Made by a program: the position numbers and the translations under genes. Of a DNA stretch of 21,037 nt, positions 1 to 7,243 are shown piece after piece (within the stretch, counting starts at the first letter, position 1; the number at the start of each line of letters is the position of its first letter). The notes beneath the pieces were generated by a model, which was given only the letters and a program-made list of their open reading frames with translations, searched no databases and was not told the DNA's origin. The DNA comes from Acidocella sp. (lineage in GTDB: Bacteria > Pseudomonadota > Alphaproteobacteria > Acetobacterales > Acetobacteraceae), in contig JAQUAC010000004.1 in the NCBI GenBank assembly GCA_028687415.1, positions 1-21,037 of the forward strand, written 5' to 3'.

Positions 1-1086
1 CGCGAGGTTGGGGATCAGCGGCTTCATGCCGCCGCCGGTCTTGCCGTGGCAGCCGGCGCAATCAGCGGCATAAACGGTGGCACCGCGGGCGATGGAGGCG
101 GTGGCATCAGCCACAGCGGGGCTGGGCTTGGTTTTCAGCGGCCGGGTCGCGGTTTGCAGGTAGGTGGCGATGTCCTCGTCATCGGTGACCGGCAGCAGCG
201 AGGTGGAGTTCTTCACCATGTCGCCCATAGGGCCGTAGGCGGAGCCTTTCACCATGTTGCCGCCATCGTGCAGATAGGCAACCAGGTCAGCTTTGTCCCA
301 ACCGCCGACGCCGTCGGTTTTGTCCGAGGTGATGTTGGGGGCGTAATAGGCGTCGAGGGCCGTGCCGGCGAGCCAGCGCCCGCTTTCCATTGCGCCCAGC
401 ATGTTGCGCGGGGTGTGGCACTCGGCGCAATGGCCCAGCGCCTCTGTGAGGTAGGCGCCGTTCTTCATGCGGTCGTCCCAGGCGGGCTCCATATGCATGG
501 GCCCGGCGCGGAAGAACAGCATCCGCCAGCCAAGCAGCGCCGGGCGCTGGTTGAAGGGGAATTTCATGGAGTTGGGGGTAGGGGCCTGCGATACCGGGGG
601 AAGCGAGAAGATATAGGCCTTGATGGCCATCACATCCGCATAAGACAGCTTGGTGTAGGAGGTGAACGGCATGGCCGGGTACAGGAATTTGGGGAAGATG
701 AACCAGGAGTGGCCCGGCCTGATGCCGTAATGCACGGCGTTGTAGAACTGCTTATCCGTCCAGTTGCCAATGCCCGTTGCCGGGTCCGGCGTAATGTTGG
801 GGGAGGCGAGGCCGCCAAACGGCGTGTTGATGACCAGCCCGCCGGAATAGGGCGCGTGGTTGGGCCCGGTATGGCAGGGCAGGCAGTCCGCCGCTGTGGC
901 CAGATATTTGCCGCGGGCGATGAGCGCCGCCGGGTCCGTGGGGGCGGCGAGGGAGGCGGTGGGGTAGTTGGAATCGTCATCCGCGATGGCGAGGCGGCTG
1001 GCGAGTGCGGCCCCAAGCGCCAGCGCAAGAGCGGCGGCGGCGAGAGCCGGGCGCGTGGCGCGGCGTTTCAGCATGGCGAACGGCAT
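1..1086 (-). CDS. Triheme cytochrome c, alcohol/polyol dehydrogenase subunit type (3' end outside window)
   Basis: The minus strand reads open from an ATG at 1086 to the window edge (362 codons, no stop). Three CxxCH heme c motifs are visible: CLPCH at residues 68-72, CAECH at 220-224 and CAGCH at 343-347. Residues 1-36 look like a Sec signal peptide (KRR, then an Ala/Leu-rich core, with likely cleavage near AIA/DDD), so the protein is periplasmic or membrane-attached. The stretch YPAMPFTSYTKLSYADV and a later GSAYGPMGDM region match the layout of the triheme cytochrome subunits of membrane PQQ- or flavin-dependent alcohol, gluconate and sorbitol dehydrogenases, which pass electrons to ubiquinone. 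The family is usually about 450-480 aa, so roughly the last quarter is missing from the window. An AGGGGGA Shine-Dalgarno sits just before ATG 1086; ATG 1074 is in frame but less well placed. No dehydrogenase subunit is in view, so the substrate cannot be told. Confidence 0.9.
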   Translation of the reverse strand, partial: MPFAMLKRRATRPALAAAALALALGAALASRLAIADDDSNYPTASLAAPTDPAALIARGKYLATAADCLPCHTGPNHAPYSGGLVINTPFGGLASPNITPDPATGIGNWTDKQFYNAVHYGIRPGHSWFIFPKFLYPAMPFTSYTKLSYADVMAIKAYIFSLPPVSQAPTPNSMKFPFNQRPALLGWRMLFFRAGPMHMEPAWDDRMKNGAYLTEALGHCAECHTPRNMLGAMESGRWLAGTALDAYYAPNITSDKTDGVGGWDKADLVAYLHDGGNMVKGSAYGPMGDMVKNSTSLLPVTDDEDIATYLQTATRPLKTKPSPAVADATASIARGATVYAADCAGCHGKTGGGMKPLIPNLA

Positions 1087-1127
1087 GGAATCCCCCTGTT
1101 TCTTTATCTGTCCTCTATTTCACCATA

Positions 1128-1155
1128 ATTGTATCTTGCTTCAAGAGTGTACCAA
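1128..1155 (-). promoter_or_regulatory. Putative promoter of the cytochrome c gene
   Basis: On the minus strand, TTGGTA (1150-1155) is followed after 16 nt by TACAAT (1128-1133), a good sigma-70-like pair. It lies in the short AT-rich gap between the end of hisI and the cytochrome c start, leaving a leader of about 35 nt. It suggests the cytochrome gene can be transcribed separately from ppk2-hisI. Assigned by eye only. Confidence 0.4.
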
Positions 1156-1156
1156 A

Positions 1157-1540
1157 TCAGTGACCATAAAGTGTCTCAGGCGCGATTTCGGGCTTTGCCA
1201 CTTCTACCAGCTCACCATTACGCACGGCGGTGTAGAAGCAGTTGCGCCGGCCGGTGTGGCAGGCCACCCCTTTTTGGTCCACGAGCAGCAACAGCGTGTC
1301 GCCGTCGCAGTCAATGCGCATTTCCACCAGCTTCTGCTGCTGGCCGGAGGTCTCGCCCTTTCGCCAGAGTTTTTGGCGCGAGCGGGAGAAATAGCACACC
1401 TGCCCGGTGGCCAGCGTCTCCTCGACCGATTCGGGGTTCATCCAGGCCAGCATCAGCACCTCGCCGGTGTCGTGCTGCTGGGCGATGGCGGCGACCAGCC
1501 CGTTATCGTTGAATTTGATCGCGTCCAGTATCTTGCTCAT
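1157..1540 (-). CDS. hisI: Phosphoribosyl-AMP cyclohydrolase
   Basis: HisI hydrolyses the purine ring of phosphoribosyl-AMP to ProFAR-precursor, the third step of histidine biosynthesis, in the cytoplasm. The 127-aa protein has the full HisI signature: N-terminal LMLAWMNPES, CYFSRSRQKLWRKGETSG, the Mg-binding DCDGD (residues 77-81), and zinc cysteines C78, C94 and C101 in ACHTGRRNCFY. It is a stand-alone cyclohydrolase with no HisE domain, the usual alphaproteobacterial form. Its ATG shares an ATGA overlap with the stop of the upstream ppk2 gene, so the two are probably translationally coupled. No other his gene is nearby, so hisI is an orphan here. Confidence 0.96.
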   Translation of the reverse strand: MSKILDAIKFNDNGLVAAIAQQHDTGEVLMLAWMNPESVEETLATGQVCYFSRSRQKLWRKGETSGQQQKLVEMRIDCDGDTLLLLVDQKGVACHTGRRNCFYTAVRNGELVEVAKPEIAPETLYGH

Positions 1541-2286
1541 CGGGCCAGCATTCCGTTGGTGAGGCAGGCTTCGTCGAAGCGGCAGACAATCTGCTTGTCG
1601 ATATCGTGCGGGGTGGCGTCCTTATAATTCACGCGGGTGATAAGGTCGGCGATGATCGCCAGGCGCGCGGCTTTTTTGTCGCCGGCGCGCACCACCATCC
1701 AGGGCGCGGCGGCGCTGTCGGTCAGGCGCAGCATCTTGTCGCGGGCTTCGGTGTAATCGTCGAAATACTTCAGCGCCTTCTCGTCGATGGGGCTGATCTT
1801 CCACTGCTTCAGCGGGTCCTTGTGGCGCGCTTCCAGCCGCAGCTTTTGCTCATGGCGGTCGATGTCCAGATAGTATTTAATGACCGTGACGCCGGCCTGC
1901 TCCAGCATGGCTTCAAATACCGGCACGCTGCGCAGGAACTCATGGTATTCGGGCTCGGTGCAGAAACCCATGACATGCTCAACCCCGGCGCGGTTGTACC
2001 AGGAGCGGTTGAACAGCACGATTTCGCCACCCGCCGGCAAGTGTTGGACGTAGCGCTGGAAATACCATTGCGTGTTCTCCACGTCGGACGGCTTGGGCAG
2101 CGCCACGATGCGGATATCGCGCGGGGAGAGGTGCTCGGTGATGCGCTTGATCGTGCCGTCCTTGCCGGCGCCGTCGCGGCCCTCAAGGATGATGAGAACC
2201 TTCCGGCCTTCGGCAATGACGTGGCGTTGCAGCTTCACCAGCTCGACCTGCAGATGATGCAGGGATTTTTCGTAGTCTTTGGGCAT
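1537..2286 (-). CDS. ppk2: Polyphosphate kinase 2 family protein
   Basis: PPK2 enzymes transfer phosphate between inorganic polyphosphate and nucleotides, usually making GTP/ATP from GDP/ADP. The 249-aa protein is a single-domain PPK2. The Walker A loop is GRDGAGKDG (residues 36-44), the HLSPRDIRIVALPKPSD stretch follows, and then comes QWYFQRYVQHLPAGGEIVLF with the Walker B/lid region NRSWYNRAGVEHVMGFC. The length fits class I single-domain enzymes. The Walker B position reads FNRSWYNR; many PPK2 proteins have Asp where this has Asn. No clear Shine-Dalgarno precedes ATG 2286, but no better start is available. The gene follows the phosphatase gene by 47 nt and overlaps hisI by ATGA. Nucleotide preference (ADP, GDP or NMP) cannot be read from sequence. 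Confidence 0.93.
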   Translation of the reverse strand: MPKDYEKSLHHLQVELVKLQRHVIAEGRKVLIILEGRDGAGKDGTIKRITEHLSPRDIRIVALPKPSDVENTQWYFQRYVQHLPAGGEIVLFNRSWYNRAGVEHVMGFCTEPEYHEFLRSVPVFEAMLEQAGVTVIKYYLDIDRHEQKLRLEARHKDPLKQWKISPIDEKALKYFDDYTEARDKMLRLTDSAAAPWMVVRAGDKKAARLAIIADLITRVNYKDATPHDIDKQIVCRFDEACLTNGMLAR

Positions 2287-2333
2287 GGGGGAATATTGGG
2301 CCGGATTTTTGCGGCTGTAAAACCCCTGCGCGG

Positions 2334-3116
2334 CTACTCCAGCAGCAGGCCGCGCAGCGCGGCGGTCTCGGCGGGGCCAACGCCCAGCGCGGCGGAGAGG
2401 TACCCCTCGATTGTGCCGTGGCGTTCCTCCATCGCGGCGAAGGCGATGGCGAGGTAACCTGGATCGGCGGTCAGCAGCGGCAGGTACACCTTGCGTGGTT
2501 TGGCTTGCAGCCCGGCATAGCGGGCATCGGCCAGCAGAATCGCCTCCAGCCGGCCGATCACGGCGTCGGTAAGGGTGTAGTCGTGCTCGATGACGGCCCG
2601 TTTCACGCCGAGCGTGTGTAGGATGAGCGCGGCGGCGACGCCTGTGCGGTCTTTGCCGGCGGTGCAGTTGAACAGCAGAGGCACGCGCCCGGTGAGCAAC
2701 TGGCCGAACAGGGTGCGGTAGCCCGCCGCCTGCTCAAAGGGTAGCTCGCGGTAGACGGTTTGCATTACCCGCGTCATTGCTTCCGGGGTTGTTTCCTCCT
2801 GCGCGATTAGTTGGTCGAGATTGCCGGCACTCAGCTCGTAATCCCCGGTGAGGTAGCGGGTGGCGCCGGTGTTGTGCCAGTCCATGGGGCGGTGAAGGCG
2901 CTCCTGCGGGGTGCGCAGGTCGCAGATGGCGGTGATGCCCAGGCTCAGCAGTGCCGCCCGCGCCGCATCGTCGCCATGGCGGATAACCCCGGAGCGGTAT
3001 AGCAGGCCCCATTTCACCAGGCGGCCATCGGCGGCCTCATACCCGCCCAGGTCGCGCAGGTTATGCCCGCCCTCAATGCCAAGCGCGCGCTGCCGGCCGG
3101 CTGTGAGACTGTCCAT
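2334..3116 (-). CDS. Tyrosine-protein phosphatase family (Y_phosphatase3 / LipA-like)
   Basis: The protein carries the Cys-dependent phosphatase loop CTAGKDRTG with the nucleophile at C151 (numbering from the start chosen here) and the family N-terminal signature NLRDLGGYEAADGRLVKWG followed by LLYRSG. This is the Y_phosphatase3 group, whose members dephosphorylate phosphotyrosine and/or phosphoinositides. The true substrate is unknown. I place the start at ATG 3116 (MDSLTAG, 260 aa) because AAGGGG lies 6 nt before it. An ATG eight codons upstream, at 3140, has no ribosome site. There is no signal peptide, so it should be cytoplasmic. It diverges from ppc and is probably the first gene of a phosphatase-ppk2-hisI transcript; a polyphosphate link is inference from position only. 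Confidence 0.88.
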   Translation of the reverse strand: MDSLTAGRQRALGIEGGHNLRDLGGYEAADGRLVKWGLLYRSGVIRHGDDAARAALLSLGITAICDLRTPQERLHRPMDWHNTGATRYLTGDYELSAGNLDQLIAQEETTPEAMTRVMQTVYRELPFEQAAGYRTLFGQLLTGRVPLLFNCTAGKDRTGVAAALILHTLGVKRAVIEHDYTLTDAVIGRLEAILLADARYAGLQAKPRKVYLPLLTADPGYLAIAFAAMEERHGTIEGYLSAALGVGPAETAALRGLLLE

Positions 3117-3217
3117 GTTATTCCCCTTTTGCACCGCCATGTAGGGGGCGGGGAATGTCGCGGCAAGCGCGGAAATAATGATTTGCGGCGCGGCGGGATC
3201 ATGGTTTGATGTGGGGT

Positions 3218-6010
3218 ATGGATACGACCTTGCCGCAAGACCGCCGCCCCGAGACGATGGACGAAGCCCTCCGTGAGGATATCCGCCTACTGGGGCGGAT
3301 TCTGGGGGAGACGATACGCGCCATAGACGGCGACGGGGCGTATGAGCTGATAGAGGCTGTGCGCCAGCTCGCCGTGCGCTTCCACCGTGACCAGGATCAG
3401 GCGGCGCAGGCGGCGCTTGAGGCCACGCTCGCCGGGCTCTCGGATGGCGAGATCAACAAGATCACCCGTGCCTTCGGCTATTTCTCCGTGCTTGCCAATA
3501 TTGCCGAGGACCACCACCACACAAGGCGCTGGCGCGCGCATCAGGTGGCTGGTTCGCTGCCACGTGAAGGCAGTCTGGCCGACGCCATCGCCCGCGCCAG
3601 GGCGGACGGCTACGATAACGCCAAGCTCAAGGCATTCTTCCAAACCGCCTATATCGCCCCGGTGCTGACCGCGCACCCGACCGAGGTGCAGCGGCGCAGC
3701 ATTCTGGACAATCTGGACGCCATCGCGGCGCTGCTGAACAAGCGCGACCGGCTGGCCGAGACGCGCGAGGAGCGCGAGGAGATAGAGGCCGAGCTGCGCA
3801 GCCTAGTGCTGACCCTGTGGCAGACGCGCATGTTGCGGACCAGCAAGCTCTCGGTGCTGGATGAGGTGGAGAATGCGCTGGGGTTCTTCGAGGCGACGTT
3901 CTTTACCGAGGTGCCGAAGCTCTATGCCGCGGTGGAGCGCGCGATAGGGGCGGAGGGGCTGCCGGCGTTTCTGGAGATCGGCAGCTGGATCGGCGGTGAC
4001 CGGGACGGCAACCCCTTCGTGGACGCGACGGTGCTGACCGAGGCGTTGGCCCGGCAGGCTGAGCGCGCGCTGGCTTTCTATATAGATGAAACCCGCAAGC
4101 TGCGGCGCGAGCTGCCGCTGGCGGCGCTGCTGGCCAAGGTGACGCCGGAGCTGCTGGCGCTGGCGGCGGACTCGCCGGACCGCTCGGCGCACCGGGCGGA
4201 TGAGCCGTACCGTCTGGCGCTGGCCAACATCCAGGCGCGGCTGGTGGCCACGCATGAGGCGCTGCTGGGGCACAAGCCTACGGTGCAGGTCTCGTCCTCC
4301 GTGCGGGGGGCGGTGGCCAAACCCTATGCCGCGCCGGAGGATTTTGTCGCGGACCTCACGGTTATCAGCCACTCGCTGCTCAGCCATGGCGCCAAGCCGT
4401 TGGCGCAGGGGCGGCTCGGTAGCCTGCTGCGCGCGGCGCTGGTCTTTGGCTGGACGCTGGCGCCGCTGGACATGCGGCAGAACTCAGACGTGCATGAGCG
4501 CGTGGTGGCGGAGCTGCTGGAGGTGGCCGCACCCGGTACGGGGTATCTGGAGCTGGACGAGGCGGGACGGGTTGGCATTTTGCTGCGCGAGCTGGGCACC
4601 TCCCGCCCGCTGGTTTCGCCGCATGTGGTCTATAGCGCGGGCACAGCGAAGGAGTTGGCGATCTTTAATGCGGCCCGGGCCGCGCATCTGCGCTACGGCA
4701 AGCGCTGTATCCGCACCATGATCATCTCCAAGACCGATGGCGTGTCGGATATGCTGGAGCTGGCCGTGCTGCTGAAGGAGGCAGGGCTACTGCGCCCGGC
4801 GGAGGGGGCGCTGGATGTTAACATCGTGCCGCTGTTCGAGACCATCGGGGATTTGCGCGCCGCCGCCGGAAGCATGGACGAGCTGCTCTCCTTCCCGGTC
4901 TACCGGGCGCTGCTGGCTGGGCGGGGCGAGACGCAGGAGGTGATGCTCGGCTATTCAGACAGTAATAAGGATGGCGGGTTCCTCACCTCCGGCTGGGAGC
5001 TGTACCGCGCCGAGGTCGGGCTGGTGGAGGTGTTCGCCAAGCATAATGTGCGGCTGCGGCTGTTCCACGGGCGCGGAGGCTCCGTGGGGCGCGGCGGCGG
5101 GCCGAGCTATCAGGCGATTCTGGCGCAGCCCAAAGGGGCGGTGCAGGGGCAGATACGGCTCACCGAGCAGGGCGAGGTTATTGCCGCCAAATACGGCAAT
5201 GCTGGGGTCGGGCGGCGCAATCTGGAGGTGCTGGTTTCGGCCACGCTGGTGGCCACCGCCGAGCCCGCGATCGCCGAACCGCTGGACCCGCGCTTTCCGG
5301 CGGCGCTGGGCGAACTCTCGGACGGCGCTTTTGCAGCGTATCGTAACCTTGTCTACGAAACTCCTGGTTTTGAAGATTATTTCTGGCAGTCCACGGTTAT
5401 CACCGAGATCGCCGGGCTGAATCTGGGTTCGCGCCCGGCCAGCCGCGCCAAGGGGCGGAGCATTGAGGATCTGCGCGCCATTCCCTGGGTGTTCTCCTGG
5501 GCGCAATGCCGGGTGATGCTGCCAGGCTGGTATGGGTTTGGCACCGCCGTCTCTGAACTGCTGGAGACGCATGGGCCGGAGCGGGGCATGGCGCTGCTGC
5601 AATCCATGTTCCAGGACTGGCCGGTATTCTCCACCCTGCTGCTGAATATGGATATGGTGCTGGCCAAGGCCGATATGAGCATTGCCGCGCGCTACGCGGC
5701 GCTGGTGGAGGATGAGGGGCTGCGCGAGCGCATTTTTCCGCGCATCAAGGCTGAATATGAGCGCACGAGGGCGCATCTGCTGACCATTACCGGCCAGAAG
5801 GCGCTGCTGGAGCAGAATCCGGCGCTGCGCCGCTCCATTATCAACCGTTTCCCGTATCTGGACCCGCTGAACCATGTGCAGGTGGAGATGTTGCGCCGCT
5901 ACCGCGACCAGGCCGCCCGGGGTGGGGCGGGGGAGGCGAGCGAGCGCATCCGCCGGGGGGTGCATATCTCGATCAATGGCATTGCCTCGGCGCTGCGCAA
6001 CAGCGGGTAA
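3218..6010 (+). CDS. ppc: Phosphoenolpyruvate carboxylase
   Basis: Ppc carboxylates PEP with bicarbonate to oxaloacetate, replenishing the TCA cycle, in the cytoplasm. The ~930-aa protein is full length for the bacterial-type enzyme. Visible motifs are LTAHPTEVQRRSI (catalytic His about residue 153), GGDRDGNPFV, GYSDSNKDGG, the mobile loop FHGRGGSVGRGGGPSY (about residue 618), SRPASRAK followed by LRAIPWVFSW, LRRSIINRFPYLDPLNHVQ, and the C-terminal ending SINGIASALRNSG, equivalent to the conserved RNTG tail. The start is uncertain. ATG 3218 (MDTTLP) is chosen, but ATG 3209 and TTG 3206 are in frame and none has a clear Shine-Dalgarno. It is monocistronic, diverges from the phosphatase gene, and is followed by a GC-rich hairpin. 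Confidence 0.97.
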   Translation: MDTTLPQDRRPETMDEALREDIRLLGRILGETIRAIDGDGAYELIEAVRQLAVRFHRDQDQAAQAALEATLAGLSDGEINKITRAFGYFSVLANIAEDHHHTRRWRAHQVAGSLPREGSLADAIARARADGYDNAKLKAFFQTAYIAPVLTAHPTEVQRRSILDNLDAIAALLNKRDRLAETREEREEIEAELRSLVLTLWQTRMLRTSKLSVLDEVENALGFFEATFFTEVPKLYAAVERAIGAEGLPAFLEIGSWIGGDRDGNPFVDATVLTEALARQAERALAFYIDETRKLRRELPLAALLAKVTPELLALAADSPDRSAHRADEPYRLALANIQARLVATHEALLGHKPTVQVSSSVRGAVAKPYAAPEDFVADLTVISHSLLSHGAKPLAQGRLGSLLRAALVFGWTLAPLDMRQNSDVHERVVAELLEVAAPGTGYLELDEAGRVGILLRELGTSRPLVSPHVVYSAGTAKELAIFNAARAAHLRYGKRCIRTMIISKTDGVSDMLELAVLLKEAGLLRPAEGALDVNIVPLFETIGDLRAAAGSMDELLSFPVYRALLAGRGETQEVMLGYSDSNKDGGFLTSGWELYRAEVGLVEVFAKHNVRLRLFHGRGGSVGRGGGPSYQAILAQPKGAVQGQIRLTEQGEVIAAKYGNAGVGRRNLEVLVSATLVATAEPAIAEPLDPRFPAALGELSDGAFAAYRNLVYETPGFEDYFWQSTVITEIAGLNLGSRPASRAKGRSIEDLRAIPWVFSWAQCRVMLPGWYGFGTAVSELLETHGPERGMALLQSMFQDWPVFSTLLLNMDMVLAKADMSIAARYAALVEDEGLRERIFPRIKAEYERTRAHLLTITGQKALLEQNPALRRSIINRFPYLDPLNHVQVEMLRRYRDQAARGGAGEASERIRRGVHISINGIASALRNSG

Positions 6011-6023
6011 GTGGAGGCAGGCA

Positions 6024-6055
6024 TGCCGCTGCGCCGTGGTGGCGCGCGCGCGGCA
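6024..6055 (+). terminator. GC-rich hairpin after ppc (possible terminator)
   Basis: The outer arms TGCCGC (6024-6029) and GCGGCA (6050-6055) pair. The inner arms GCGCC (6031-6035) and GGCGC (6041-6045) pair around a GTGGT loop, with a 1-nt and a 4-nt internal bulge. It lies 14 nt after the ppc stop and is followed by an AT-rich stretch but no clean T-run, so terminator function is likely but not certain. Confidence 0.4.
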
Positions 6056-6091
6056 AGTTATATAGGCTGTACATTATCGTCTTAGGAGCAC

Positions 6092-6406
6092 ATGGGTATG
6101 ATCCGTCTTTCACTGGCCTGCATGCTGGCTTTGGCCGTGGGCAGCGCAGCTTTGGCGCAGAGCACCGAAGTTGCCGGCAGCGCCAGCAGCAGTGGCACCA
6201 CCAAAAGCGACACTGGCCTCGCCAAGCCGCCAGCCGGAACCACCGCGCGGGCGCCGGTGAAGTTCAATCATAATAATGACAACACGGGCATTGGCGCCAA
6301 CGTGCCAACCTTGCCGCAGATTGCGCTGCATCCGGATGTGATCATCGGCTCTGGTTCGCCCATCGCCGGGCCGGGTGGCTCCACCGGTTCGCCGGTCGGC
6401 AACTGA
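6092..6406 (+). CDS. Small secreted Ser/Gly/Pro-rich protein, unknown function
   Basis: The product is 104 aa (102 aa if the second Met is used). It opens with a clear Sec signal peptide, MIRLSLACMLALAVGSAALA, cleaved before QSTEV. The mature part of about 80 residues is rich in Ser, Gly, Thr, Pro and Asn, has no Cys, and has no domain I recognise. FNHNNDNTGIGANVPTLPQ and a Gly/Ser/Pro tail suggest an extended, disordered periplasmic protein. AGGAG at 6084-6088 is 3 nt before ATG 6092 and 9 nt before ATG 6098, so 6098 is an equally good start. The gene sits alone between ppc and a convergent gene and ends just before a strong hairpin. I do not recognise the family. Confidence 0.7.
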   Translation: MGMIRLSLACMLALAVGSAALAQSTEVAGSASSSGTTKSDTGLAKPPAGTTARAPVKFNHNNDNTGIGANVPTLPQIALHPDVIIGSGSPIAGPGGSTGSPVGN

Positions 6407-6415
6407 GTTCGTTAC

Positions 6416-6444
6416 CCATTCCCCGTCCGCTGGGCGGGGAATGG
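6416..6444. terminator. Bidirectional hairpin terminator between convergent genes
   Basis: A 13-bp stem (6416-6428 against 6432-6444) with a single T-G wobble closes on a GCT loop. It lies 9 nt past the stop of the secreted-protein gene and 8 nt past the stop of the minus-strand 70-aa gene. It has no long T-run, but its symmetry and position fit a shared terminator. Confidence 0.65.
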
Positions 6445-6452
6445 CCGGCGCC

Positions 6453-6665
6453 TCAGCCATGCTGCTGCGCTGAGGGCAGAACCGCCGGGATGGAGGGAAC
6501 CTCCTCGCTCCGGCAGATGCATTCCACGTACTTGCCGTGGTGCTCACGGAAGACCCAACCGTCTTCGATATAAAACTTCTCCTGAGCGTGGGTCTCAGGC
6601 GGAACATAGCCGTTCCGAAGTGCGATAATCCGGGCCTGACCAGTGAGTGCTTGGAATGAGGGCAT
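6453..6665 (-). CDS. Small hypothetical protein, 70 aa
   Basis: I do not recognise this protein. The start is set at ATG 6665 because AAGGAG lies 8 nt before it; a GTG at 6674 is in frame but overlaps that ribosome site. The product is soluble, with no signal peptide or membrane segment. Notable parts are an N-terminal helix-like ALTGQARIIALRNGY, a central aromatic/charged core QEKFYIEDGWVFREHHGKYV, a CIC pair at C49/C51, and a Pro/Ala tail. A promoter-like pair, good ribosome site and shared downstream hairpin support a real gene. Confidence 0.65.
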   Translation of the reverse strand: MPSFQALTGQARIIALRNGYVPPETHAQEKFYIEDGWVFREHHGKYVECICRSEEVPSIPAVLPSAQQHG

Positions 6666-6693
6666 TTCGGACACTCCTTGTTATTTGACGGTG

Positions 6694-6723
6694 AGTGTAA
6701 TTGGAAAGCCTGCCGGTTTTCAA
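6694..6723 (-). promoter_or_regulatory. Putative promoter of the 70-aa gene
   Basis: On the minus strand TTGAAA (6718-6723) is separated by 18 nt from TACACT (6694-6699). The predicted start point leaves a leader of about 20 nt carrying AAGGAG. Assigned by eye. Confidence 0.4.
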
Positions 6724-7177
6724 ACAATAAAGCAAAATCTTGGCAAAAATTCATCGTGGTGCCGCAATTTACATTGCGGCTGCGAAGAGCGCTATTTCTC
6801 GTGGTGAGAAAGAGAAAGTTTTAAAATGAATGGGTAATGCCAAGAAACTTCAGTGCGGATGAGATAATGTTAACCGCTCCGCAATGGAAGTGTTGGAGCG
6901 CTTCAAAGCTTTTATGCTTGTCATAGGCGTTCTAGCCACACTGCCTGCATGCCATTGCCGGGCTTCAGCATGGTTGTGGGGTTTGGGCGAGCTGGTTACA
7001 AAAAGCTTATAAAGTCATGTCGCATTGCTTTATGTGAGTGGCCCTCCTACCATATTATGTGCTGTTGAAATGCGTATGATTTGGCTGCGTATTTTGGTTC
7101 TGACTTGGCGCTGCAACGCGCGGGTGTTGTGGTTTTCTGTTTCTAAGCCTGATCTCTCGCAGGTTTTCAACTTTTGA
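6724..7177. other. AT-richer region without a convincing gene
   Basis: This stretch is visibly richer in A/T than its flanks. It contains a perfect 8-bp inverted repeat (6761-6780), a weaker one (CGCTCC 6875-6880 with GGAGCG 6895-6900), and a 42-codon frame at 6884-7012. That frame has an N-terminus resembling a lipoprotein signal (MLVIGVLATLPAC from 6914) but no ribosome site. TATAAA (7008-7013) and TATTAT (7053-7058) could be -10 elements, but no good -35 partner is seen. An ATG at 7070 begins a hydrophobic frame (MRMIWLRILVLT) that hits TGA at 7175, in the same frame as the cysteine gene downstream. The region may be decayed 5' sequence of that gene or transferred DNA. Confidence 0.4.
6761..6780. 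repeat. Perfect inverted repeat, 8-bp arms
   Basis: GCCGCAAT (6761-6768) and ATTGCGGC (6773-6780) flank TTAC. It lies upstream of the minus-strand 70-aa gene, beyond its putative -35, and in front of the gene-poor stretch. It could be an operator or a small hairpin. Function unknown. Confidence 0.55.
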
Positions 7178-7243
7178 AGCTCTTGCAGCAGCGCCTCTAA
7201 GTACCAGGGTGGCCAGCAATTACTTGAGGTTAACCAGAGTGCG

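Noticed and set aside
46..1128. 360-codon open frame on the plus strand
   Set aside because: It lies antisense to the triheme cytochrome gene, is Gly/Arg/Val-rich, and shows no known motif; a GC-rich shadow.
4955..5965. 336-codon open frame on the minus strand
   Set aside because: It is antisense to ppc, whose conserved motifs run through the whole stretch; composition (Arg/Gln/His/Pro-rich) is typical of a shadow.
7175..7177. Selenocysteine reading of the TGA before the cysteine modules
   Set aside because: No SECIS-like hairpin follows and the upstream frame lacks a ribosome site; a broken gene is simpler.
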